A stretch of 64,000 bases of DNA from Bacteroidales bacterium UBA3743. Its GTDB lineage: Bacteria; Bacteroidota; Bacteroidia; Bacteroidales; Paludibacteraceae. The stretch is taken from NCBI GenBank assembly GCA_002371265.1, contig DFGT01000019.1, forward strand, positions 54,754-118,753, written 5' to 3'. Position numbers and translations under genes: made by a program. This document shows, piece by piece, positions 23,408 to 32,000 of this stretch. The first letter of the stretch is position 1, and each line of letters opens with the position of its first letter. The notes under the pieces are model-generated. The model did not search any database. It was not told where the DNA came from and saw only the letters and a list, made by a program, of their open reading frames with translations.

Positions 23408-26110
23408 TTAATATTTCACTACGCCGTATTTGTCATTTTTCAATACGACTGCTGACTTGTCTTTCACACCTGTTATCTTGCCGTAGTTAGTGTAAAGTTT
23501 GATGTATCCATTCTTGTCGACCAATCCGAATTTGTTGTTTTTCTTGTTCTTGAATACACCGCTCTCATACAACTCAGAATTCTTTGGTAGGAATGGCACT
23601 CCGCTTTTGCTGAAGCACATCTTGTCTCCGTTAAGCTCTGCCTCCACAACCTTGCCGTCAAATGATGTGATCGACTGTGCGAATGGCACCACCACTTCTG
23701 AACCTGCCTTGTCCAAAACTCCACATTTTCCGTTTGCGTCCTTACATACGAAATAGTCGTTTGAAAGTTCTGTGATCTGGCGGTAGTATGGCTCAACCAC
23801 AATTTTGCCGTCAGGGTTGATCAAACCAGTTTTTGCTGCGTTGAAAATTCCCATCTCAGCTGTTTCGAACGCTGTGAATTTATTGGCGAATTTTTTCAAG
23901 CGTACTTCATCTTTAGTGGTTGTGACGATCTTGCCTGCTTTTACAATGACTCTTGTTGAAACTCCATTTTCAAATACGTTCAGTAGAATCACATCTGAAA
24001 CCTTGCCTGAAAGAAGTTCATCGCAGTCACCATCGATTGCATGGTTTGGATCAAGTATCTTTTCGTATTTAGCCTCCAACACTACCTGACCATAGTATAG
24101 AAGTCCTTTTTTGTCTCCACTTGTCACAACTGAATATCCGTTGCAGTATTTTGTCATGTCGTCGTAAGTTGGAGTGACACACTCTTTACCTCCTTGCAAT
24201 GCGCATGCCTGACCTCCCTTGTTTACGATCAACATTCCGTTTGAAACTTCTTTGTCGATGCTTGAGAAGCCTGATATAGTTCCGATTTTTCCAGTCTTGT
24301 CATACATATCGTAGCTTGATCCGTTAGCGTAGTAGATGATTCCACCGGCGCGAGTCACTTTGCTATCTTGACTTTCAGGAACACTTACGATTTCTTCTCC
24401 GGCTTTGTTGATATAAATCCATTTGCCAGCTTTCTTTACTTTTGCGATTCCCTCAGAGAAACATTCACCAAGTTCTTCATACTGAAGTTTGATGTTGGCG
24501 TGAGCTGGAGTCTTGTCTAGGAATCCCCAGTTGCTTCCGACTTTGTAGGCAATCATTTTGTCTTCACCACCGCAATCTTTGTATTCGCTTAGTGCAGCAC
24601 AGTATAGGAAAGCTCCTGTTGTGTCCATCCATCCTTCTGTAGAAGGGGATGTCTTGATGATCGCGATTCCATTCTGATCGTAGTAAGGCATCATGTCGTG
24701 GTTGATGCTTCCGATCAGCTCTCCGTCTGGATTGTAGATTCCGTATTTTTTCCCTTGGCGAACTTTGATGTATTTGCTGTCGATATCGTCAGCGTTACGC
24801 CATTGGACCTGGTCAAACTTTTCGTCGACTTTTGTGTTACCCTCTGGATCAACAATCACTAGTTTGCCTGCATCTGTCATCGCAACACCACCGTTTCTCA
24901 ATACTTTGAATTTGAAAGGAGTTAATGATCCGGAAACGAATGGTTGGATCGCTGTCTTCTCTCCCTTGTAGCTCAATCCCCAAGAATTGCCTTGCTTGAA
25001 CGCAATGAAATTTTTTGAGATGATGTCGATGTCGGATGCTGAAGTGGCTACGAAATCGAGGATTGTCGAACCGTTTGCTGGATTGATCACTCCCCATTTT
25101 CCGCCTTTCTTTGCAATCAACTTGCCGTCTGCTATGTCTGAGAAGTCATCGAACGAAGGTGCTACCAACTCTTTTCCTGTGAAATCCATGATTCCCCATT
25201 TGCCGAAATCATTCACAAGATAGTAGTTCTTCTTTGCAATTGAATCTTCCGCCAAACGGATGTTCTTGTATTTTGGCTCAACTTTCCAAGTCAGGTATTT
25301 TTGCAATTCTTCGATCTTACCCTCAAACTCTTTCACCTTCTTCTCCTCGTTTGGATACAGACCGATGAATTTTGCATACGAGTTGATGTTGTCGTTCGCC
25401 TTAGCTTCGTCGTAGCTCATCTGAAGCAAACCGCTTTGGATCTCAGACGCATATTTCGAGTTAGGATATTTTTCCATGTACGACGCGTATGCATCCGCTG
25501 ATTTGGGCAATTTCACGAATGCGATTGAATCTCGCATGTTGATAGCTTTGTCTCTGTTAGGCGAATTTGGGTAGTCGAGAATGAATTTCTCCACGTCGCG
25601 CAAAGTTGCCCCTTTTAACGTTTTCTTGAAGATTATATCCTCCTTGCCTTTTTTAGCTTCTTCTAGGTAAGAACATGATTCACAAGTGTTTATGATTTTG
25701 TCGTACGCATCGACAGTCCCTTTGGACCTCGCATAGTCAAGCAAATTGGCTTCCACTTCCATACGCACCGTCTCCAAATCAAATTCAGCTTCACGCATGC
25801 AGTTCATAACTCGTTGATTTGTAACGTAATCACTGTATGAGATTCGCTTGTAAAAGTCGTACGCTTTTAGTGGATTATACTGTGGATTTTTCTTGCTATT
25901 ATATGCTAAACATTCACTCAGCTGATACAAAAACTGGTCTGGCGAAGATGTTATTTTTATCTTCGAACGAGTCTTTAACGCACTTTCAATCTTGCCTTTT
26001 CTTAGCGTTTTGATCACATCAGTGATGTCTGATGCGGCATTTGCAACACTTAAGGTAAAAATGCTCAACATTAATGAAATCAACACTCTTTTCATCATAA
26101 TTCTGTTCAT
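23408..26110 (-). CDS. Exported WG-repeat protein with TPR-like N-terminus
   Basis: A 900-residue protein with a signal peptide. The coding region can start at the first ATG or at the two ATGs at codons 5 and 6; MKRVLISLMLSIFTLSVANA looks like the natural signal. Residues up to about 270 are helical, with ladder-like spacing (FILDYPNSPNRDKA, YMEKYPNSKYASEI) that resembles TPR/Sel1 units. From about residue 295 come many WG repeats (KWGIMDFTGKELVAPSFDDF, KWGVINPANGS, KYGIYNPDGELIG and more), which form a beta-rich, propeller-like array. The role is unknown; secretion to the periplasm or surface is likely. A consensus promoter lies directly upstream. Confidence 0.85.
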   Translation of the reverse strand: MNRIMMKRVLISLMLSIFTLSVANAASDITDVIKTLRKGKIESALKTRSKIKITSSPDQFLYQLSECLAYNSKKNPQYNPLKAYDFYKRISYSDYVTNQRVMNCMREAEFDLETVRMEVEANLLDYARSKGTVDAYDKIINTCESCSYLEEAKKGKEDIIFKKTLKGATLRDVEKFILDYPNSPNRDKAINMRDSIAFVKLPKSADAYASYMEKYPNSKYASEIQSGLLQMSYDEAKANDNINSYAKFIGLYPNEEKKVKEFEGKIEELQKYLTWKVEPKYKNIRLAEDSIAKKNYYLVNDFGKWGIMDFTGKELVAPSFDDFSDIADGKLIAKKGGKWGVINPANGSTILDFVATSASDIDIISKNFIAFKQGNSWGLSYKGEKTAIQPFVSGSLTPFKFKVLRNGGVAMTDAGKLVIVDPEGNTKVDEKFDQVQWRNADDIDSKYIKVRQGKKYGIYNPDGELIGSINHDMMPYYDQNGIAIIKTSPSTEGWMDTTGAFLYCAALSEYKDCGGEDKMIAYKVGSNWGFLDKTPAHANIKLQYEELGECFSEGIAKVKKAGKWIYINKAGEEIVSVPESQDSKVTRAGGIIYYANGSSYDMYDKTGKIGTISGFSSIDKEVSNGMLIVNKGGQACALQGGKECVTPTYDDMTKYCNGYSVVTSGDKKGLLYYGQVVLEAKYEKILDPNHAIDGDCDELLSGKVSDVILLNVFENGVSTRVIVKAGKIVTTTKDEVRLKKFANKFTAFETAEMGIFNAAKTGLINPDGKIVVEPYYRQITELSNDYFVCKDANGKCGVLDKAGSEVVVPFAQSITSFDGKVVEAELNGDKMCFSKSGVPFLPKNSELYESGVFKNKKNNKFGLVDKNGYIKLYTNYGKITGVKDKSAVVLKNDKYGVVKY

Positions 26111-26129
26111 TTTTCAGTCAAAATTTAGA

Positions 26130-26161
26130 CAAATATAAATTTTCAATATTGTTTTGGCAAA
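26130..26161 (-). promoter_or_regulatory. Bacteroides-type promoter of the WG-repeat gene
   Basis: On the minus strand TTTG, 20 nt, then TATATTTG. Both boxes and the spacing match the consensus. The -7 box ends about 20 nt before the start codon. Confidence 0.7.
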
Positions 26162-26259
26162 GCTCTTTTTCTATTTTTATGATATTGTTGATAAAAGAAT
26201 GAGTTATCAACATTTTGTTTGCCGGCTTATTGTTGTGGATGCCGCTATGATCGGATAAA

Positions 26260-27180
26260 CTATAAGAAAAATTCAGCGATTGCGCCTCTTAGTTTTTCAG
26301 CTTTGTTGGCTTTCAACACTTTTTTTCGGTTGCGTTTTTCAATGTCTGGAAGAAGATATTCAAAGTAAGCCTTCACATGTGCGACACTTTGCTCTTCTCC
26401 ATTCATCAATTCTTCACACTGGGTGAAAAGCTTTTTAATCAATTGTTTAGACTTGTCTTTCTTTTCCTTGTCAGACATTATCACTCCATTTTTGTATTCC
26501 GACGCGAGTGCTGGATTCATTAGCAGACCACGGCCGATCATGATGCCTTTAAGGGTAGGGTAGACGGTGCTGATCTTGTTGATGTCGTCGAGAGTAGTCA
26601 CGTCGCCATTATAGATAAGAGGGTGCTTGCAGACTTTTGCAAATTCAGCGAATTTTTGATGGTTTATATCTCCAGAATACTGGTCTTTTGCGATTCTTGG
26701 ATGCATTGTCACCTCGGTAAAAGGAAAACTGTTGATGATGTCGGTCATCTCAAATATTTGATTTTCATTGTCGTAGCCAAGACGTGTTTTCAGCGAAAAT
26801 TTCATAGACGGGTGGGCTTCCAACACTTTTATCATTGCTTTTACAGCCTCTTTGTCTGCCAACAGACCTGAGCCCATACCATGTTTGGCGATCATAGGAA
26901 ACGGACATCCCATGTTGATATTCACCTCTTTATATCCTTTCTCCTCAAGCATTGCGACCATCTTCTCTATGTCTTCTGGCTTGGTAGACGCAATTATTTG
27001 CGGAATAGTGCACAATTCCGTCTCATCGGGCAATTCACGTATGTCTTTTTTACGGAAGTCACCACGTTCCACACGAATGAAAGGAGTGTAATATTTGTCG
27101 ACACCACCAAAAATTTCGGCGTGTAGCTTTCTAAAAATTGAATCTGTATAGCCTTGTAATGGGGCAAAATGAATCTCCAT
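26260..27180 (-). CDS. tRNA-dihydrouridine synthase
   Basis: A 306-residue FMN-dependent Dus enzyme that reduces uridine to dihydrouridine in tRNA D loops. The N-terminal FAPLQGYTD, the catalytic cysteine C92 in NMGCPFP, KTRLGY at about residues 131-136, VTMHPR and the phosphate-binding MIGRGLL are all visible. The length is typical. The Dus subfamily was not determined. It is a single gene, with the WG-repeat gene downstream and a repeat-rich region upstream. Confidence 0.92.
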   Translation of the reverse strand: MEIHFAPLQGYTDSIFRKLHAEIFGGVDKYYTPFIRVERGDFRKKDIRELPDETELCTIPQIIASTKPEDIEKMVAMLEEKGYKEVNINMGCPFPMIAKHGMGSGLLADKEAVKAMIKVLEAHPSMKFSLKTRLGYDNENQIFEMTDIINSFPFTEVTMHPRIAKDQYSGDINHQKFAEFAKVCKHPLIYNGDVTTLDDINKISTVYPTLKGIMIGRGLLMNPALASEYKNGVIMSDKEKKDKSKQLIKKLFTQCEELMNGEEQSVAHVKAYFEYLLPDIEKRNRKKVLKANKAEKLRGAIAEFFL

Positions 27181-27424
27181 GTAATTGATTTTGATTATTT
27201 ATTGGCAAATATACGGATTTTTTAATTTGATTTAATCCATGTTGGCATATAATACGACATCATTATTATTATGAAAACATTAATTGGTGATTGTCAATTA
27301 TTGATTATTTATATCAATCATCAATCATTAAACGTCAATCATTAATCATCAATGCGATTCACATTATCGTCATTAATGTGGTCCAAAAATGTCATCGGTT
27401 GATGATCGACCATAAAATGTCATC
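27181..27424. other. AT-rich intergenic stretch with degenerate TCAATCA repeats
   Basis: No gene is seen. From about 27283 to 27354 the sequence is a degenerate tandem of TCAATCA/TTAATCATCAATC words, which recur briefly just before the second repeat module at 28259-28285. It may mark the insertion environment of the repeat family, or be simple low-complexity DNA. Confidence 0.5.
27206..27213 (-). promoter_or_regulatory. -7 box for the dihydrouridine synthase gene
   Basis: On the minus strand TATATTTG followed by C is a full -7 match about 25 nt before the start codon. No TTTG is present at the -33 distance. Confidence 0.4.
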
Positions 27425-27628
27425 ATTAATCCGACCCCAAAATGCAGTCGATCTTTGACCGACTGCATTTTGGGGTCGGCTACCGTTGCCTGCGGCAATA
27501 TAGGGTCTACGACCCTAGAGGAGTAGGGGCAATTCATCCACCAGGGTAGTAGACCCTGTTTCGCAACGCGACGGTGGCCGATTCCAAAAATGGAAATCGT
27601 GCAACGATTTTCATTTTTGGTGTCGGAT
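27425..27628. repeat. Multi-hairpin repeat module, copy 1
   Basis: About 204 nt. A 23-bp hairpin (27431-27479, TTT loop, one mismatch) comes first. Then TCGGCTACCGT (27476-27486) pairs with ACGGTGGCCGA (27571-27581), enclosing small hairpins such as TTGCC-TGC-GGCAA and AGGGTC-TAC-GACCCT. A final 17-bp hairpin sits at 27584-27620 with a GCA loop. The module is repeated in the same orientation at 28280-28567 on the other side of the transposase gene. The layout resembles REP/REPIN-type elements mobilised by RAYT enzymes, but is longer and more branched. Confidence 0.85.
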
Positions 27629-27715
27629 AAAAAAGAGAAATTGTGCAACGATTTTTCTTGTGATGTCGAATGCATTAAATAAAATTGTGCAATGAATTAT
27701 TTATATGATTGAAAA

Positions 27716-28165
27716 TCAGATGTTGTTTTCTATGAATTCATCATATAAGATTCTATTTTCATCAAACAAATTTTTCATTTCTTCAATGAAAGTTTTTTGT
27801 TTGTGATGTTTTTTTTGATTCATGATATACCTCTTTATTGTCTCCAATTCTGATTTACAATAAGAAAAAGATCCAAAACTTTTTTGCCAACCTCTGAATA
27901 ATGGAAAATTGGGATTGTTTTTCAGCATACGTGAACTGCTTTGTTTCACCACTTGTACAAAATCAGATACGGATATGTCGGGCTTTAGTTCCACAAGAAT
28001 GTGTAAATGGTCAGGCATTCCTCCTATCCTATGAAGATAATGCCCGTTGTTTTGGCAATATCCCCAGATAAATGAATATAATTCCTTTTCATGCTCTTCG
28101 TTGATGGCGTAATCGTTTTTATATGTGCGAAAAACGATGTGGTAAATGTGACGGTAATAACTCAT
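27716..28165 (-). CDS. RAYT-like Y1 (HUH) transposase
   Basis: A 149-residue REP-associated/IS200-type transposase. The HUH motif is H53-L54-H55 within PDHLHILVEL, and the likely catalytic tyrosine is Y113 in KRYIMNQKKHH. These enzymes cut and join single-stranded DNA at hairpins. I start it at 28165 because MSYYRHIYHIVFRT is the usual family start; the longer frame from 28270 adds an unconvincing 35-residue leader. The gene is bracketed by two same-orientation copies of a hairpin-rich module, as expected for a RAYT and its palindromes. It looks intact. There is no accessory TnpB gene. Confidence 0.88.
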   Translation of the reverse strand: MSYYRHIYHIVFRTYKNDYAINEEHEKELYSFIWGYCQNNGHYLHRIGGMPDHLHILVELKPDISVSDFVQVVKQSSSRMLKNNPNFPLFRGWQKSFGSFSYCKSELETIKRYIMNQKKHHKQKTFIEEMKNLFDENRILYDEFIENNI

Positions 28166-28279
28166 TTTTTTGTGTGTTACTATGTTTATTTGATTTTGCT
28201 TTTGCAAAATTATGAAAATAATTTGAATTTCAAAAAAATTACTATGTTTTTTGAAATCGTTAATTGTCATCCATTAATC

Positions 28280-28567
28280 ATTAATCCGACCCCAAAATGC
28301 AGTCGGTCTTTGACCGACTGCATTTTGGGGTCGGCTACCGTTGCCTGCGGCAATATAGGGTCTACGACCCTAAAGGCACAGGGGCAAATCATTCATCATG
28401 GTCGTAGACATTTCCCTAAACTCATCGTGCGTTACTGCAAGCAGTCTACGACCCTAGAGGAGCATGTACAGATTGCCCATCAGGGTCGTAGACCCTGTTT
28501 CGCAACGCGACGGTAGCCGATTCCAAAAAATGAAATCGTGCAACGATTTCGTTTTTTGGTGTCGGAT
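28280..28567. repeat. Multi-hairpin repeat module, copy 2 (expanded)
   Basis: About 288 nt, same orientation as copy 1. The 23-bp first hairpin (28286-28334) is perfect. The outer stem TCGGCTACCGT (28331-28341) pairs perfectly with ACGGTAGCCGA (28510-28520). Inside, a unit framed by GTCTACGACC and GGTCGTAGAC occurs twice (about 28360-28409 and 28444-28492), which accounts for the extra length over copy 1. The last 17-bp hairpin is at 28523-28559. Confidence 0.85.
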
Positions 28568-28612
28568 TCATGAAATATCGCAACACGACGTTGTCGGATT
28601 AATGAAATATCG
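28560..28612. repeat. Two 21-nt direct repeats
   Basis: 28560-28580 and 28592-28612 are the same 21-nt word (TGTCGGATTMATGAAATATCG) with one difference, 11 nt apart. They overlap the end of module copy 2 and resemble its terminal TGTCGGAT. Confidence 0.75.
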
Positions 28613-28654
28613 ATGTGCGATTTGTGACATCGAAATCGCATATCGATTTTCATT
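28601..28654. repeat. Imperfect 54-nt palindrome
   Basis: The left half starting AATGAAATATCGATGTGCG is nearly the inverse complement of the right half ending CGCATATCGATTTTCATT, with a few mismatches and a one-base indel. It is probably a further, decayed hairpin of the repeat family. Confidence 0.6.
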
Positions 28655-29044
28655 TATATTTTTTATTTGTTTTTGTGTTCAAAATCGTTCAAATTGTTGA
28701 TAACTTTTACTTTTCCTTCAATTTTATTAGTATTGATTTATTTAACTTTGTTAGCAATTATACTATGGTTTGAAGTGTAGTGTAATGAGTTTTAGAGTTA
28801 ATAAATTGATTGATAGTTCTATAGATGGTTTGTGAATAGTTGCGAATGCAACGTCATCATGATTAAAAACCTATTTTATAGGAATATTAGGATATTAATA
28901 ATTTATAAAAGGATAAATAAAAGGATGAAAGAAATTGAAATAGGTGCTTATATAAATATGTATAGACGGTGGTGTTATTGACACTCATATTTAAATATGT
29001 ATATATATGTAGCAACGGATTTATATTAGAAACGTGAGATACAA
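28655..29044. other. AT-rich leader region of the giant gene
   Basis: No gene or RNA is recognised in these 390 nt. The stretch is very AT-rich and should hold the promoter and a long 5' untranslated region of the giant secreted-protein gene. No terminator-like hairpin or known riboswitch was seen. Confidence 0.5.
28743..28750 (+). promoter_or_regulatory. Possible -7 box upstream of the giant gene
   Basis: TAACTTTG matches TAnnTTTG. The expected -33 position has only TTTT rather than TTTG. If used, the transcript would have a leader of nearly 300 nt. Confidence 0.3.
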
Positions 29045-32000
29045 ATGGGAAATAATAAAAAAAATAATATAATCATGAGAGAATTTCTACAGAAATTTGT
29101 TGATTGGATAGCGATGCTTCTGCGTTGGCTTTACGCTGCGCCGAACGATGCCGTCCAATGCCAGCATGATACCCGAGTGGAAAAACTACGGGATGTCAGT
29201 GTGCGGCATGTGGGAAGAGGATTGAATTCCTCCGAGTTGGTGAAGGGCAGGATGCTCTTAGCCGAGTGTAAATCATTTATCCGACAGCGGCTAAAAAGGA
29301 TGACCGTTGGGGTAGTGCTGGTTGGTGCAGCGTTGTCTGCGAGTGGACAGGATCAGCGAAACCTTGGTTTTGCCCATGGCTTGGATGGCTGGCGTTTGTA
29401 CTATGGTGCAGTGTTGTATCACAAAGCAAATCAGCAAAGAACTACAGATTGTAGTCAGATTGGAAATGTCAATAATGCTGCTACTTTTGATTATTATTGG
29501 GATTATCAGGAATTCCTTGATGGATATAGATTAAGAACTAATACAGAATGTCCATTTAAGGATAATCAAAATGCAAAAGGACAACCTTTTAAGAATTATT
29601 TTTCTTCAATCGAAGAAAATGGAGATGGTTATGCTACTACTTCTGGTGAATATTATGAGATAAGTGCTGAGGATGCAGTTAAGCAACAGTTTTATGACAA
29701 TGGCGCAATTTACCAGGATGAAAGTGAACAATATCGATATTGTGTTATTGGAAAAAGTGGTATTGATGCTGGAGATGGAATTTATTCTGATCCTAATGTA
29801 AATCATTATTACAGTAAATTAAGCAAAACAATACATAATGAAAATATAAAACTTCCTAGAGTTTATCCTGGAGCTGAACATTCATGTCGAATCGGTGCTT
29901 GTGGCTCTAGAAATGACCAAATGACAGTTGGTTCTTCTAATAGCAAAAAATCAAATAACCCGTTATCTACAGAATTAGCTGTGCCATCTTGGGGCATGGA
30001 TTTCCCTCATACGGCTGCTGCTGAGCAGATGTTGTATGAGTTCACAAAAGATGATGATGATGATTTTTTGATGATTCATTTTCTTGCTATGGCAGAAGCT
30101 CCTGAGAAAGTACACTACGGATCAGGTGCACCTGAGTTTACAATTGGCGCATATTCGACAAGTAATAAAAATATTGATCTTGGTGAAGTTGGTATAGATG
30201 GGTCAGGATGGACTAAACTGACATGTGGAGACTCTAAAATGAGTTCTTTCGATATGACATGTAGCCAGGGACATAACTTCGAATGTCAAAGAGGTGAAGG
30301 TATAGGAAAATGTACTGATCCGGGTTTGCAATCAGGTCGGTCAATGTACAACACAGGTTGGTTTTCTACTGGTTCAGCTCCTGCTATTAGAAATTCAGAA
30401 TCTAAGGGATGGCGAACTTTGATCTATCCGCTAGATGCATTGAAGAAGGGTGATCGTATTGGGTTGCAGTTTATTACTCGTGACTGTAATTATTCTGGAA
30501 CTAATTTTAGTAATGGTTATAAGGCAGGAGGACATTCATGTTATATGTACTTCACATGTGAGGTGAAGAAAAAATCATTGATTGCAACTCTTTGTGATGC
30601 GGTCAATGGCCCTTTGAATGCTACTGCAACTAAAGGTTATAATGCATATATATATGGTATAAAAACAGAAAGAGGTTTCCAAAGATTACATGATGGAGTC
30701 CTGACCAGCAATGAGTTTGAAATAAGTATGACCAATGAAAATAGTGCATATTGGCGTTATGTTACGTCAAACGGTTCAGAAGGAACTCTTGTTTGTTATA
30801 TGGCCTCTACTGTTGGAGAATTAAACAAGAAGACAGATTCGGAATTAAGTAATAACACTGATAATTGTATTATAAAGGCAGAAACTCACTTTGGTGCCAC
30901 TGCTGTTGAAGGTACGATTAAGGACAAATGGACTTGTCCTACAGGTTCTGATCAGGCTGATGGTTTGAGTATAGAAGCTCTTAATCTAAATTATACTCGA
31001 AATAATTTTGAGACAGACCCAATTACCGATATTCAATTCTTCGTGAAAAAGAAAAATGGAGGGGCTTATGCTACTGTGCCAGATTGGACAATAGGAGCTT
31101 CTTCATGTAGTCAGCAGGTTGATGGAAAGAAGGTTTCTCTATTATTTAATGCACACAGATTTATAGAAGCTGAGAATTATACAGAAACTTATACTATCAA
31201 GGCTATTTTAACTTCGTCAGCTGGTTGTGAAAGTATAATTGAGCAAGATTTTACTCCTTCTACAGCTTTGGATCCGAAGTTCGATATTACAGGAACTTGT
31301 CAGTATGGAGATATCCGTATTACAAATGAGAGCCATAATTCCTTGGGTTCTACTAGATATACTGCCACTTATTATTTAAATGGAAACCGTCTTGAAGATA
31401 AGACGGATTTGCCAGCATTGCTTCTGTCTAACGAGGTCGTTACAGAAAGTGCTAATATGGCAGGTGTGAATGAGGTGTATGTGATTGCGAAAGATGAAAA
31501 TGGATGTACTTACACATCTCCTACCGCTAGTGAGACATTGACGTCGTCTCCTGTTGTTGATCTATATATCAATCCAGATTCATACAAGCAAGAGATTGAG
31601 GTCAAGAATAATATAACAAGAACAGTTACTTTGGAGGTTTGTCCAGGAGGTAAGGTGAAAGTTACACCATTCTCTACAGATCCGGCGTCTGCGGCTGCAA
31701 ATTATAAGTTCCAATGGTATGATGCTACTAATTCTATAACAGATCCTGCTGTTACAGCTACCGTAGGTAATGCAGGAACTAATAGTGGCGTTTATACTTC
31801 TGGAGAGAAGAAACTTGGTAAAGGTGTCCATACTCTTACTGTAACTGCAGCTGGTGGATGTAAGACAACTTGGACAGTGTACGTTCAGGAGTCTGCAGGA
31901 AAAATCATTTTAGGAGATATTGCCAAGGTTTGTCCTGGAGATCCGCTCACAATAGATGTTGAGGGTGCGAAATCAGTCTTGGCAGTGAATTTTGTGGTAG

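Noticed and set aside
27373..27675. Short open frame over repeat module copy 1
   Set aside because: It is made of palindromic repeat DNA, and the matching part of copy 2 does not keep the same frame.
28560..28612. Direct repeats that might suggest a CRISPR array
   Set aside because: There are only two copies, 11 nt apart, with no cas genes nearby.
28091..28700. Plus-strand open frames over the transposase start and module copy 2
   Set aside because: They cross the hairpin repeats and the transposase gene, have no recognisable domain and no ribosome-binding site.
30050..30068. Run of five aspartates in the head of the giant protein as a calcium site
   Set aside because: The run alone does not match a known calcium-binding motif; it is only a low-complexity acidic patch.
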